A stretch of DNA of 64,000 nt from CAWHMS01 sp963830495. Lineage in GTDB: Bacteria > Actinomycetota > Actinomycetes > Propionibacteriales > Nocardioidaceae. The stretch is from NCBI GenBank assembly GCA_963830495.1, contig CAWHMS010000004.1, forward strand, positions 1 through 64,000, in the 5' to 3' direction. A program made the translations under genes and the position numbers. The notes below the pieces were generated by a model that worked only from the letters and a program-made list of their open reading frames with translations, was not told the origin of the DNA and did not search any database. Below, piece by piece: positions 24,066 through 32,110 of the stretch; positions within the stretch are counted from its first letter, which is position 1, and each line of letters starts with the position of its first letter.

Positions 24066-24107
24066 CCCCTGGCAACGATTTACTGACGGTTAAGTCGTTG
24101 CCAGGGG
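24066..24107. repeat. Perfect 13-base inverted repeat
   Basis: CCCCTGGCAACGA and TCGTTGCCAGGGG with a 16-base spacer. It has no T-run on either side. It may be a terminator or a protein-binding site. Confidence 0.6.
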
Positions 24108-24384
24108 TCTCCCGGTCTTGTGCCTGGGCGTGCTCATCGACTCCCTCGGTCATGTCAAATGAATGGCCGCCACTCCGCCTCGGTTGGGAAAGCGTGCTGC
24201 CGATGCGCCGTCGTCGGTCGGGGTGAGGCGCTCGGTGGCCGCGGTCATGATGCTGTCTCCTGTTGGTTGGTTGGTACGGCCGGCGTCGTGACTCTCCGTG
24301 TCTGATGCGACATGGCCGACCCTTGTGCGTAGCAGCCACTTTTATGTGTTGCGAGACGAGCAGCCCTAACAGTTGGTTACCGGA

Positions 24385-24400
24385 TCGCGGCATGAGCGGG
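24385..24400. repeat. Right half of recurrent palindromic core
   Basis: TCGCGGCATGAGCGGG, 43 bases before the DinB-like gene. Confidence 0.55.
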
Positions 24401-24443
24401 CACTCCTGGACGCGCACCTAGCGACGGATGCAGTCTCTTGGAC

Positions 24444-24954
24444 ATGAGCGAGAACGCAGCCAACGCGAGTCGAGCAGCCGGTAGATGGAGACGAGCGAGA
24501 GATCACGCTCGGGTGGCTGGCCTTCCATCGGGACGCCCTGCGCGCGAAGTGCGAGGGCCTGAATTCCCAGCAACTGGTGGAACGGTCTGCCGATCCGTCC
24601 CGCCTGTCCCTGCTCGGGGTCGTCCGACACATGGCTGAGATGGAGCGCGCCTACGGGTCATGGCCACTGGGTAGCGATCCGGAGTTTCACTGGGTCTGGG
24701 GAACATACGAGGATGACGCTGAGGACGACATCGACTGCACGATCGATGACGTCGAAGCCTCCTTCGCGGCGTGGGCGGAGGAACGCTCGCAGACCGACGC
24801 GGCGCTACTCGAGTGGCCGGATCTCTCGGATCTAAGCAGGACCAACAAGCGCAGCGTCCGGTGGAACCTCGCCAAATTGGTGGGCGAATATGCCCGCCAC
24901 AACGGTCACGCGGACATCATCAGAGAGAGGATCGACGGCCAGACTGGCGAGTGA
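24444..24954 (+). pseudogene. DinB-family (DUF664-type) protein with 5' frameshift
   Basis: The C-terminal 125 residues are a convincing DinB/DUF664 protein: SLLGVVRHMAEMERAYGSWP, EFHWVWGTYEDD, VEASFAAWAEERSQTDAALL and LAKLVGEYARHNGHADIIRE, with the three metal-site histidines (VRHM, FHW, RHNGHAD). The expected N-terminal helix (EITLGWLAFHRDALRAKCEG) is present in the same frame, but that frame meets a stop and has no start codon. The ATG at 24444 (MSENAANASR) is in another frame, so one indel near 24475 is likely. A start at GTG 24577 would remove the first helix. It is the last single-gene unit before the island edge. Confidence 0.7.
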
Positions 24955-24967
24955 TCGCTCATCGGCA
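24955..24967. repeat. Left half of recurrent palindromic core, last copy
   Basis: TCGCTCATCGGCA, one base after the DinB-like stop and about 100 bases before chromosomal tad sequence begins. Confidence 0.55.
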
Positions 24968-25050
24968 GATCAGGTAAACAGCGCCCCTCGCGAGATTCGG
25001 ACGTTCAGCTCACTTCGACTTCTCGACCCGACTCAATATGTAATGCCTCG

Positions 25051-25632
25051 TTGTATGTGTTGCGGTTCCACCATCCCGACTGGGTGGCGATGCAGACGCG
25101 ACAGGCGGGACTCGAAGGCACTGGTGAGATCAAGCTGCGGCATCTGGTCAAGGAATCTCTGCGGATGCGACCGTCACGAATCGTCGTGGGCGAAGTGCGA
25201 GCGGAGGAGGCCCTCGATCTCCTGCTGGCGCTGAACAGCGGGCTGCCAGGGATGGCGACCGTGCATGCCAACTCGGCCAGGGAAGCACTGGTCAAGTTGT
25301 GTACCTTGCCGCTCCTCGCGGGCGAGAACATCCCGGGCCGCTTCGTCGTCCCGACGGTGGCGTCCAGCGTCGACATCGTGTGCCACCTCGCGGTCGAGGC
25401 CGACGGGCGGCGCCGGGTACGGGAGATCACTGCCGTCCCTGGCCGGGTCGAGGCCAATGTGATCGAGACCGAGCCGCTCTTCGTCTGGTCCGGCGGTCGC
25501 CTCACGCGCGCCCAGGGGATGCCGCCGCGGCCGGAGCGTTTCGAGATCGCCGGCATCGATCTGCATGCCCTCCTCGGACAGGCTCCGGTTGCACCTTCAC
25601 TGGGCGATGACGCCGAGCGCGTGGCGGGCTGA
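25051..25632 (+). pseudogene. tadA: Tad/Flp pilus ATPase (CpaF/TadA), C-terminal fragment
   Basis: The PilT/VirB11-type ATPase that powers Tad pilus assembly, cut short. From about 25070 the sequence is typical: DWVAMQTRQAGLEGTGEIKL, RMRPSRIVVGEVRAEEALDL (Walker B region) and GMATVHANSAREAL (His box). The N-terminal domain and the Walker A loop (GGTGSGKT type) are absent; sequence before about 25070 does not resemble the family. Roughly 190 of the usual 400 or more residues remain, so the ATPase cannot work. tadB and tadC follow intact, one base after its stop. The break coincides with the end of the accessory region, so insertion or deletion by that region is the likely cause. Confidence 0.85.
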
Positions 25633-26487
25633 ATGGGCGCGGCGATAGGGCTGCTTGCCGGCACCGGCGCGCTGCTCATCTTCCTTGCGCTGACCGGGCC
25701 ACCACCGCGTCGGCGTCAGCCTCGCGCCAGAAGCCGACTGACCGATCTGCTGACCAGCGCGGGCATCACCTCCGTCAGCGCCGGGGGCCTGCTGTCCCTG
25801 TGCGCTGTCTGCGCCTTGACCGCCTTCGTCGCGGTATTGGGGGTCTCCCGGACGCCACCGGTGGCGTTGGCCTTTGCAGTGATCGCCGGATACGCGCCCA
25901 TGGCGGTGGTGCGAGGTCGCGTCCGCCGCCGCCATCGCGAGCTTGCGGAGGTTTGGCCCGAGGCCGTCGACAACCTCGCGTCCGCCGTGCGCGCCGGGCT
26001 TTCGCTGCCGGAGGCGCTCACGCAGTTGGGTGAGCGTGGCCCGACACCGCTGCGGGCGGCCTTCACTGCCTTCGGCCGCGACTATCTCGCTACGGGACGG
26101 TTCGGAGCGTCCCTCGACCAGTTGAAGGCGCGGCTCGCGGACCCGGTGGGGGACCGCGTCGTCGAGGCGCTCCGGATCGCGCGGGAGGTCGGTGGGGGAG
26201 ACCTCGGCCGCACCCTCCGGGCGCTCTCCCGCTTCCTTCGTGACGACGCCCGCACCCGCTCCGAGCTCGAGGCGCGCCAAGCCTGGGTGGTCAACGGGGC
26301 TCGGCTGGCGGTCGGATCACCGTGGATCGTGCTGCTCGTGCTCTCGTTTCAGCCCGAGGTGATCGGCCGCTATCGCACACCCGCCGGAGTCCTCGTGCTG
26401 TGTGTTGGCGCGGCCGCCTGCACGGTCGCCTACCGCCTGATGGTGCGGATCGGCCGCCTGCCCGAAGAGCGGCGGGTGCTGGCATGA
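25633..26487 (+). CDS. tadB: Tad pilus inner-membrane protein TadB
   Basis: 284 residues, a type II secretion system F-type platform protein. An N-terminal hydrophobic segment (GLLAGTGALLIFLAL) and further membrane segments flank the cytoplasmic T2SSF domain: EVWPEAVDNLASAVRAGLSL, PEALTQLGERGPTPL and REVGGGDLGRTLRALSRFLR. Hydrophobic helices near the C terminus (WIVLLVLSF; VLVLCVGAAACTVAYRLMV) complete it. The start directly abuts the tadA remnant and the stop overlaps tadC (ATGA). Its partner ATPase is broken, so function would need an ATPase elsewhere. Confidence 0.9.
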   Translation: MGAAIGLLAGTGALLIFLALTGPPPRRRQPRARSRLTDLLTSAGITSVSAGGLLSLCAVCALTAFVAVLGVSRTPPVALAFAVIAGYAPMAVVRGRVRRRHRELAEVWPEAVDNLASAVRAGLSLPEALTQLGERGPTPLRAAFTAFGRDYLATGRFGASLDQLKARLADPVGDRVVEALRIAREVGGGDLGRTLRALSRFLRDDARTRSELEARQAWVVNGARLAVGSPWIVLLVLSFQPEVIGRYRTPAGVLVLCVGAAACTVAYRLMVRIGRLPEERRVLA

Positions 26488-27419
26488 CGCTGGTCGGAGC
26501 CGTCCTCGGCGGCATGCTTGGACTCGGGCTGTGGATGGTGGTGACCCGCCTCACGCAGTCGGCCAGGCCGAGTCTGGAGAGCCGGGTAGCCCCGTACGTG
26601 CGGGACGTCGCCACCGTCGAGCTCGACTGGCAGCCGCGGCCGCCGTCGGACCGTCCCTCCTCGGCCCTGCTCGCGCTGGCCGCGCCTGCGATGCGCTCGG
26701 CCGCCGACCGGCTCGAGCGCATCCTCGGCGGTCGTGAGGCGGTACGTCGACGGCTCGTCAGGGCGGGCTCGCCGATGACAGTCGAGCAGTTCCGGCTGTC
26801 GCAGGTCGCCTGGGCGACCTGCGCGTTCAGCGCCACGGTGATCGTCGGGCTGCTCGGGCCTGCCCGAGCGCCGGGTCGCGCGTTGCCGTGGTTGCTGCTC
26901 GCCTGCGGTGCTGCGCTGGCCGGAATCGTCGCCCGTGACTACCTGCTCACGCAGCAGGTGCAGCGGCGGGAGCAGCGGATGCTTGCGGAGTTCCCGACGA
27001 TCGCGGAGCTGCTGGCGCTCGCAGTCGCAGCCGGCGAGGGGCCGGTCGCCGCCATCGACAGAGTGGTCCGCAGCTGCCGGGGCGCCATGACCGACGAGCT
27101 CGCGGCCGTGCTGGCCGAGTCGAGGGCCGGGGTTCCGACGGCGGCGGCGCTGGACACGATGGCGCAGCGCAGCGGGCTGCCGGTGGTGGCGCGCTTCGCC
27201 GAAGGGTTCGCGGTGGCGCTCGAGCGGGGCACACCACTGGTCGACGTACTCACGGCCCAGGCGGCGGACGTGCGGGAGGCCGGCAAGCGAGCGTTGATCG
27301 AGACAGGAGCACGGAGGGAGGTGGCGATGATGGTGCCGGTCGTCTTCTTGATCATGCCCGTGACACTGCTCTTCGCCTTCTTCCCTGGAGTCGTCGGACT
27401 GGAGCTGCTGGCGCCGTGA
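26484..27419 (+). CDS. tadC: Tad pilus inner-membrane protein TadC
   Basis: 311 residues, the second T2SSF-domain platform protein. N-terminal segment VGAVLGGMLGLGLWMVV, middle membrane pair ATCAFSATVIVGLLG and LPWLLLACGAALAGIVARD, then the cytoplasmic domain (EFPTIAELLALAVAAGEGPV, FAEGFAVALERGTPLVDVLT) and a last helix (MMVPVVFLIMPVTLLFAFFP). The ATG at 26484 overlaps tadB's stop. It forms a platform with TadB. Confidence 0.9.
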   Translation: MTLVGAVLGGMLGLGLWMVVTRLTQSARPSLESRVAPYVRDVATVELDWQPRPPSDRPSSALLALAAPAMRSAADRLERILGGREAVRRRLVRAGSPMTVEQFRLSQVAWATCAFSATVIVGLLGPARAPGRALPWLLLACGAALAGIVARDYLLTQQVQRREQRMLAEFPTIAELLALAVAAGEGPVAAIDRVVRSCRGAMTDELAAVLAESRAGVPTAAALDTMAQRSGLPVVARFAEGFAVALERGTPLVDVLTAQAADVREAGKRALIETGARREVAMMVPVVFLIMPVTLLFAFFPGVVGLELLAP

Positions 27420-27445
27420 TGGCGTCACGGGGAGAAGGAGCACAC

Positions 27446-27628
27446 GTGACGAGAACGAGACAACCGAGATGGTTGCGAAGGCGGCTGCGGTCGCGCGACG
27501 AGCGTGGCGACGTACCGGGCTGGGTGATGATCACCGTGATGACGATCATGGTGGCGTCGGCGCTGTTGTTGACCTTCCAGGGCGCGGTGACCGGCTTCCT
27601 CGAAGAGACCCTTCGCGAGTACATGTAG
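27446..27628 (+). CDS. Small pilin-like membrane protein
   Basis: 60 residues: a basic N terminus, DERGDVPGWVMITVMTIMVA with a hydrophobic helix, and TGFLEETLREYM. Position and size fit the small Flp-pilin-like proteins of actinobacterial Tad loci. I start it at GTG 27446 because GGAGAAGGAG lies 6 bases upstream; 27416 is an alternative overlapping the tadC stop. Confidence 0.7.
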   Translation: MTRTRQPRWLRRRLRSRDERGDVPGWVMITVMTIMVASALLLTFQGAVTGFLEETLREYM

Positions 27629-27630
27629 TG

Positions 27631-28032
27631 ATGGGCTGGACGACGTCTGCGCGGCGTCGCTCAGAGCACGGATCCGCCATCGCGGACTTCGCGCTGGTGT
27701 CGGTGGTCGTGGTGCCGCTGTTCTTCGGCGTCTTGCAGCTCGCGCTGATCTGGCATGTCAAGACCACCCTGACCTCGGCTGCGTCGGAGGGGGCGAGGTA
27801 CGGCGCCGGCTACAACCGCAGCGTGGCGGACGGGCAGCAACGGACAGCCGCTGTCATCGACGAGGTGTTCGGCGGCGACTTCGTCGACCGGGTCGACGCC
27901 ACCCTCACCGACCTCGACGGGCAGCCGGTCGTCGAGGTCGACGTACGCGCCGAGGTGCCCGTGCTCGCCTTCTGGGGGCCGACGATCGAGGTCGAGGCCA
28001 CCGGCCACGCCATCAAGGAGGTGCTGCCGTGA
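27631..28032 (+). CDS. TadE-like pseudopilin
   Basis: 133 residues. EHGSAIADFALVSVVVVPLF is the TadE-type processing and helix region (Gly before the hydrophobic stretch, acidic residue inside). The rest is a small periplasmic domain (TAAVIDEVFGGDFVDRVDAT, VEVDVRAEVPVLAFWG). It is part of the pilus shell or assembly set. The stop overlaps the next start. Confidence 0.85.
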   Translation: MGWTTSARRRSEHGSAIADFALVSVVVVPLFFGVLQLALIWHVKTTLTSAASEGARYGAGYNRSVADGQQRTAAVIDEVFGGDFVDRVDATLTDLDGQPVVEVDVRAEVPVLAFWGPTIEVEATGHAIKEVLP

Positions 28033-28475
28033 GCCGGCGGCGGCGCGGCGAGCAAGGCTCGGCCATGGTCGAGCTCGTGTGGCTCGGCCTGCTGCTGTTC
28101 ATCCCGCTGGTCTACGTGATCATCAGCGTCATCACGTTGCAGCGCTCCGCCTACGGCGCGACCGAGGCGGCCAGGGCGGCCGGGCGTGCCTATGTCCTCG
28201 CTCCGGACGTCGCCACCGCTCAGCAACGTGCCCTCAGCGCGGCGCGGCTCGCGATGGCGGACCAGGGCGTCGACCTCGCACCCGGCGACCTGGTCATCGA
28301 GTGCGCACCCGCACCCGAGTCGTGCCTCCAGCCCGGATCGACCGTCGAGGTCCGCATCGAGCTCGACGTCGCGCTGCCGCTGGTCCCTTCGGTCGGCAGC
28401 GACGCAGTGGCAAGCATCGCGGTGTCCGCCTCGCACGTCGAGCCGTTCGGCGTCTACCGCGAGGGCGTCGGATGA
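28029..28475 (+). CDS. TadE-family protein
   Basis: 148 residues with RRGEQGSAMVELVWLGLLLF, the typical TadE leader and helix, and an extracellular part with two cysteines (VIECAPAPESCLQ). It overlaps both neighbours by 4 bases. Confidence 0.85.
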   Translation: MSRRRRGEQGSAMVELVWLGLLLFIPLVYVIISVITLQRSAYGATEAARAAGRAYVLAPDVATAQQRALSAARLAMADQGVDLAPGDLVIECAPAPESCLQPGSTVEVRIELDVALPLVPSVGSDAVASIAVSASHVEPFGVYREGVG

Positions 28476-28918
28476 GGGACCGCCGCCGGCGCCGGCGCAA
28501 CGAAGCGGGTCAGATCACGGCCATGCTCATCCTCTTCACCGCATGCCTGCTGCTCGCGATCGCCGCTGTCACCGACATCTCGGCGTCGTACCTGCGGCGG
28601 CAGGCCGTCACCAACCTCGCGGACGGCGCGGCGCTGGCTGCCACCGATGCCGCTGCGGCGGCCGGAGTGTACGCCGACCCGGACGCGGCCTACGTGACGA
28701 TCAGCCCCGAGGCCGCCCAGCTGGCGGTCGAGGAGTATCTCGCCGCCACGGGAGCGACAGACGACTACCCAGGCATGCAGACGGCCGTCTCCGTCGACGG
28801 GTACGTGGTCACGGTCAGCCTGACGGTGACCTTCGATCTGCCTGTCCCCGTGCCGGGAGTTGCGGGCACCGTGGACGTGCACGGAACCGGGTCCTCGGTG
28901 ATGCCCATCTATCAGTGA
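28472..28918 (+). CDS. TadG-like Flp pilus protein
   Basis: 148 residues. NEAGQITAMLILFTACLLLA is the N-terminal membrane helix of TadE/G-like proteins, followed by RRQAVTNLADGAALAATDAA, the motif shared with TadG-like proteins, and a strand-rich C-terminal part. It lacks the von Willebrand domain of full TadG. Last gene of the tad run. Confidence 0.8.
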   Translation: MRDRRRRRRNEAGQITAMLILFTACLLLAIAAVTDISASYLRRQAVTNLADGAALAATDAAAAAGVYADPDAAYVTISPEAAQLAVEEYLAATGATDDYPGMQTAVSVDGYVVTVSLTVTFDLPVPVPGVAGTVDVHGTGSSVMPIYQ

Positions 28919-28975
28919 GGAGCCGTTGCGTGCACCAGCGGGACGCCGTACTCCTGGCAGCGCTAGGGTCAGGCC

Positions 28976-29389
28976 GTGCGGATCCTCGGCAACATCCTCT
29001 GGTTCGTGCTCGCGGGTTGGTGGCTGGCCCTCGGGTACGTCGTGGCGGGCGTCATCGCCTTCGTGCTGATCATCACGATCCCGTTCGGCATCGCCTCGTT
29101 TCGGTTGGCGGGCTACGTCATCTGGCCTTTCGGGCGCACTGTGGTCTGGCGGCGTCAGGCGGGCGTCTGGTCGCTGCTCGGCAACATCGTCTGGGTGATC
29201 TTCTTCGGCTGGGAGCTGGCGCTCGCCCACCTGGTGGCCGGGCTGCTGCTGTGCATCACGATCATCGGTATCCCCTTCGGGGTCGCCTGCTGGAAGATGG
29301 TCCCGCTGGCCCTGCTGCCGCTCGGCCGCGAGGTGGTCCCCCTGCACGAGGTGGCCTCCGACCCGTACGGCGTCCCCACCGCCCGCTGA
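28976..29389 (+). CDS. YccF-domain membrane protein
   Basis: 137 residues made of two similar halves, each a YccF-type membrane unit: RILGNILWFVLAGWWLALGY with ITIPFGIASFRLAGYVIWPF, and LLGNIVWVIFFGWELALAHL with IIGIPFGVACWKMVPLALLP. Function is unknown in the family. The GTG at 28976 is the natural start. Confidence 0.9.
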   Translation: MRILGNILWFVLAGWWLALGYVVAGVIAFVLIITIPFGIASFRLAGYVIWPFGRTVVWRRQAGVWSLLGNIVWVIFFGWELALAHLVAGLLLCITIIGIPFGVACWKMVPLALLPLGREVVPLHEVASDPYGVPTAR

Positions 29390-29434
29390 GCAGGCTCGCC
29401 GCCCAGCGCGGTCGTTCAACAGGCACAATCAGCC

Positions 29435-30085
29435 ATGACCTCGATGCCCCGGACGCAGATCACTCGTCTCGACGAGTACGCCTCGCACGACCGAGCGGTG
29501 CTCGACCGGCTTCTCGACACGGTGCGGGTCGCGCACGTCGGGCTGATCGACGAGGGGTGGCCGGTGGTGATCCCCACTGGCGTGGCGCGCGACGGCGACA
29601 CGGCGCTGCTCCATGGGTCGACCGGGTCTCGCTGGATGCGCGCGCTGGCGGCGGGAGCGCCAGCGTGCGTCACGGTGACCGCCCTCGACGGCCTGGTGCT
29701 GGCCCGTTCGGCCTTCGAGTCCTCCATGCACTACCGGTCCGCGGTGCTCTTCGGGGCGTGTACGCCGCTGGGCGGCGACGACAAGGCCCAGGCGCTCGAC
29801 GTACTGACCGACACGCTCATCCCGGGCCGAGTGGCCGAAGTGCGCCGGCCAAGCGCGAAGGAGCTCGCGGCGACCCTGGTGCTGGCGCTGCCCATCGAGC
29901 GCTGGTCGCTGAAGGTGTCCGACGGCTGGCCAGAGGACCCCGAGTCAGACGTGACCGGGCCGGCGTGGGCGGGCGTCGTACCGATGACGACGACGTACGG
30001 CGAGCCGCAGGCAGCGCCGGATCTGCGCCCCGGTATCAGCGTGCCCACCTCGGCAACCAGCTTGCACCGTGACGCATCCCGGTGA
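29435..30085 (+). CDS. Pyridoxamine 5'-phosphate oxidase-family (flavin-binding) protein
   Basis: 216 residues with a split-barrel fold: AVLDRLLDTVRVAHVGLIDE, WPVVIPTGVARDGDTALLHG, GAPACVTVTALDGLVLARSA and FESSMHYRSAVLFG match the FMN-binding PPOX-like branch that lacks the true PNPOx signature. It probably binds FMN, F420 or haem. Solitary gene. Confidence 0.85.
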   Translation: MTSMPRTQITRLDEYASHDRAVLDRLLDTVRVAHVGLIDEGWPVVIPTGVARDGDTALLHGSTGSRWMRALAAGAPACVTVTALDGLVLARSAFESSMHYRSAVLFGACTPLGGDDKAQALDVLTDTLIPGRVAEVRRPSAKELAATLVLALPIERWSLKVSDGWPEDPESDVTGPAWAGVVPMTTTYGEPQAAPDLRPGISVPTSATSLHRDASR

Positions 30086-30205
30086 CCCCCAGCTCTCCTA
30101 GGTGGAGGAGCGCCTCGAGGGGTGGTGAGCATCGGCGCGGTCAGAGCCCACTGGAACTACCCCACCCCCATACGACCGGACGCTGGGGCGCTGGGGAGAG
30201 CGCAG

Positions 30206-30826
30206 TCACCCTGAGGCGAGGGCTGCGGCCTTCTTCCGGGCGCGGTAGGCGCGCGTCTTCGACTTGTTGCCACAGCCCCACTCGCACCAGGTGCGCGAGC
30301 GATTCTTGGAGGCGTCGAAGAACGCCCACTGACAGTCATCGGCCGCGCAGATCTTCAGCCGTCGCCAGGTGTCGTCCGCGACGGCGCTGGTGACCGCGAC
30401 GACGAAGGTGGTGAGCGCGCCGGCAACCCCGTCGGTGGCCGGCCGCAGCCCGGGGGGCTCTGAGCCGTAGTCGAGTACGACGGGGAACGCCTCCGCCAAG
30501 GCGTCCAGCGCGTCGCTGCGTCGTACGCCGTCATGGTGCCCACGCATCGCGTCACGCATGGCCTCGCGGAGATCGCGCGCCAGCGACAGGTCGGCCGTGG
30601 ACGCCTGGTGGCGGGGGTCCAGCAGGCTTCGCCCGATGAGCCAGCCGGTCAGCTCGGCCGGGGTGGTGAGGTCGTCGGTCTGCTCCTCGTTGTCGACGGA
30701 GTTGGTCAAGGCCAACAACAGCTCGACGTGCGGCGGGCCGGTCGCCGTACCCGCTGTCGACTTCTCGGTCACCGGGCCACCCTTCGCTCGACCGGTCGCG
30801 CCGCCGGGACGCGACACCACTGACAT
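30206..30826 (-). CDS. CGNR zinc-finger (ABATE-domain) regulator
   Basis: 206 residues. The N-terminal ABATE-like domain (VELLLALTNSVDNEEQTDDL, AELTGWLIGR, LSLARDLREAMRDAMRG) is followed by a CGNR zinc finger: LKICAADDCQWAFFDASKNR, TWCEWGCGNKSKTRAYRARK, with four cysteines. Such proteins are putative DNA-binding regulators. It is divergent from the paa operon with a palindrome between, so it may control paa genes. Start at ATG 30826 or GTG 30772. Confidence 0.88.
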   Translation of the reverse strand: MSVVSRPGGATGRAKGGPVTEKSTAGTATGPPHVELLLALTNSVDNEEQTDDLTTPAELTGWLIGRSLLDPRHQASTADLSLARDLREAMRDAMRGHHDGVRRSDALDALAEAFPVVLDYGSEPPGLRPATDGVAGALTTFVVAVTSAVADDTWRRLKICAADDCQWAFFDASKNRSRTWCEWGCGNKSKTRAYRARKKAAALASG

Positions 30827-30859
30827 GAGTTTACCGGTTGCACTTCTAGCAACACCAGT

Positions 30860-30869
30860 ATAACGTTAT
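30860..30869. promoter_or_regulatory. Palindrome between CGNR regulator and paa operon
   Basis: ATAACGTTAT, a perfect 10-base palindrome in an AT-rich patch, flanked by two ACCGGT copies (30833 and 30871). It is a candidate operator and promoter region for the divergent genes. Confidence 0.4.
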
Positions 30870-30900
30870 GACCGGTGTCGAAATCATCTGAGGAGGCGCC

Positions 30901-31116
30901 ATGCCAGGCTTCATCGACGGATTCGCCGGCCAGCAGCTCGACGACATGAACTCCCTCCGTCGAGAGCTGGGGCGCCGGCCCGATCCCCAGGCCGGACGGC
31001 CCCGTACTCACCGCGTGTTACACCTGATCCGCAGAGGTGTCGCTGCTGTGTCACATGTCGGCTACAGTGGTCTGCATGTACGGCAACGACTTCGGCGACC
31101 CGGACGAGCAGTCTGA
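30901..31116 (+). CDS. Possible small protein ahead of paaA
   Basis: A 71-residue frame: MPGFIDGFAGQQLDDMNSLR then an Arg-rich part. GAGGAGG 5 bases before the ATG at 30901 is one of the best ribosome binding sites in the window. The frame overlaps the first 41 bases of paaA in another phase. I recognise no family; it might be a leader peptide or a remnant. Confidence 0.4.
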   Translation: MPGFIDGFAGQQLDDMNSLRRELGRRPDPQAGRPRTHRVLHLIRRGVAAVSHVGYSGLHVRQRLRRPGRAV

Positions 31117-32110
31117 GCGGTCCGGCCAACCCGCACAGCCACCGCCACCGCGCAGTGACGCCGAGCGCCTCGAGGCTGACTTCGAGGCCATCATCGCCAC
31201 GGACAGCCGAGTGGAGCCACGGGACGCCATGCCCGAGGGCTATCGCAAGACGCTGATCCGGCAGATCGCCCAGCACGCCCACTCCGAGATCATCGGGATG
31301 CAGCCCGAGGGCAACTGGATCAGCCGGGCGCCGAGCCTGCGCCGCAAGGCGATCCTGATGGCCAAGGTGCAGGACGAGGCCGGCCACGGGCTCTACCTGT
31401 ACGCGGCCGCCGAGACGCTGGGCGCCGACCGCGCCGACCTTCTCGACATGCTGCACAACGGTCGGCAGAAGTACTCCTCGATCTTCAACTACCCGACCCT
31501 GACCTGGGCAGACATGGGTGCGATCGGCTGGCTCGTGGACGGCGCGGCCATCGTCAACCAGGTGCCGCTGTGTCGCTGCTCCTACGGCCCGTACGCGCGG
31601 GCAATGATCCGGATCTGCAAGGAGGAGTCCTTCCACCAGCGGCAGGGCTTCGAGATCCTGCACACGCTCTCGCACGGCACCCCCGAGCAGCACGCCATGG
31701 CACAGGACGCGGTCGACCGGTGGTGGTGGCCGAGCCTGATGATGTTCGGCCCGCCCGACGACGCCTCGCCCAACTCGGCGCAGTCCATGGCGTGGGGCAT
31801 CAAGCGCTTCAGCAACGACGACCTGCGGCAGCGGTTCGTCGACATGACCGTGCCGCAGTCGGACGCGCTCGGACTGTCGCTGCCGGATCCGCATCTGCGC
31901 TGGAACGCCGAGACCGAGCACTACGAGTACGGCGAGATCGACTTCACCGAGCTGTTCGAAGTCATCAAGGGCAACGGTCCGTGCAACAAGCAGCGCATGG
32001 AGCATCGGGTGCGTGCCCACGACGACGGGGCCTGGGTCCGGGAGGCGTCGACGATCTACGCGGCCAAGCACGCTGCCCGGCAAGCCGCTGCACGGGAGCA
32101 GGTGGCGTGA
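31076..32110 (+). CDS. paaA: Phenylacetyl-CoA 1,2-epoxidase subunit PaaA
   Basis: 344 residues. The catalytic di-iron subunit of the PaaABCE complex, which epoxidises the ring of phenylacetyl-CoA. Ferritin-like helices with the iron ligands are seen in GYRKTLIRQIAQHAHSEIIG, MAKVQDEAGHGLYLYAAAET and CKEESFHQRQGFEIL, and RWWWPSLMMFGPPDDASPNS is typical of PaaA. Start at ATG 31076; the stop overlaps paaB. First gene of paaABCDE. Confidence 0.96.
   Translation: MYGNDFGDPDEQSERSGQPAQPPPPRSDAERLEADFEAIIATDSRVEPRDAMPEGYRKTLIRQIAQHAHSEIIGMQPEGNWISRAPSLRRKAILMAKVQDEAGHGLYLYAAAETLGADRADLLDMLHNGRQKYSSIFNYPTLTWADMGAIGWLVDGAAIVNQVPLCRCSYGPYARAMIRICKEESFHQRQGFEILHTLSHGTPEQHAMAQDAVDRWWWPSLMMFGPPDDASPNSAQSMAWGIKRFSNDDLRQRFVDMTVPQSDALGLSLPDPHLRWNAETEHYEYGEIDFTELFEVIKGNGPCNKQRMEHRVRAHDDGAWVREASTIYAAKHAARQAAAREQVA

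Larger units (their letters stand above)
23845..24443. other. Intergenic region with an inverted repeat and a short frame
   Basis: About 600 bases. A minus-strand ATG near 24250 with an AGGAG site opens only 31 codons before a stop, so it is probably a gene remnant. It also holds the 13-base inverted repeat at 24066-24107 and a core copy at 24385. Confidence 0.4.

Noticed and set aside
1..24967. Classical integron
   Set aside because: The recombinase is not recognisably IntI, and the sites have no GTTRRRY core or attC-like structure; the core found is different.
28186..30072. 628-codon plus-strand frame across tad, yccF and PPOX genes
   Set aside because: Three well-recognised genes occupy the same span in other frames; the product is low-complexity Arg/Ser sequence.
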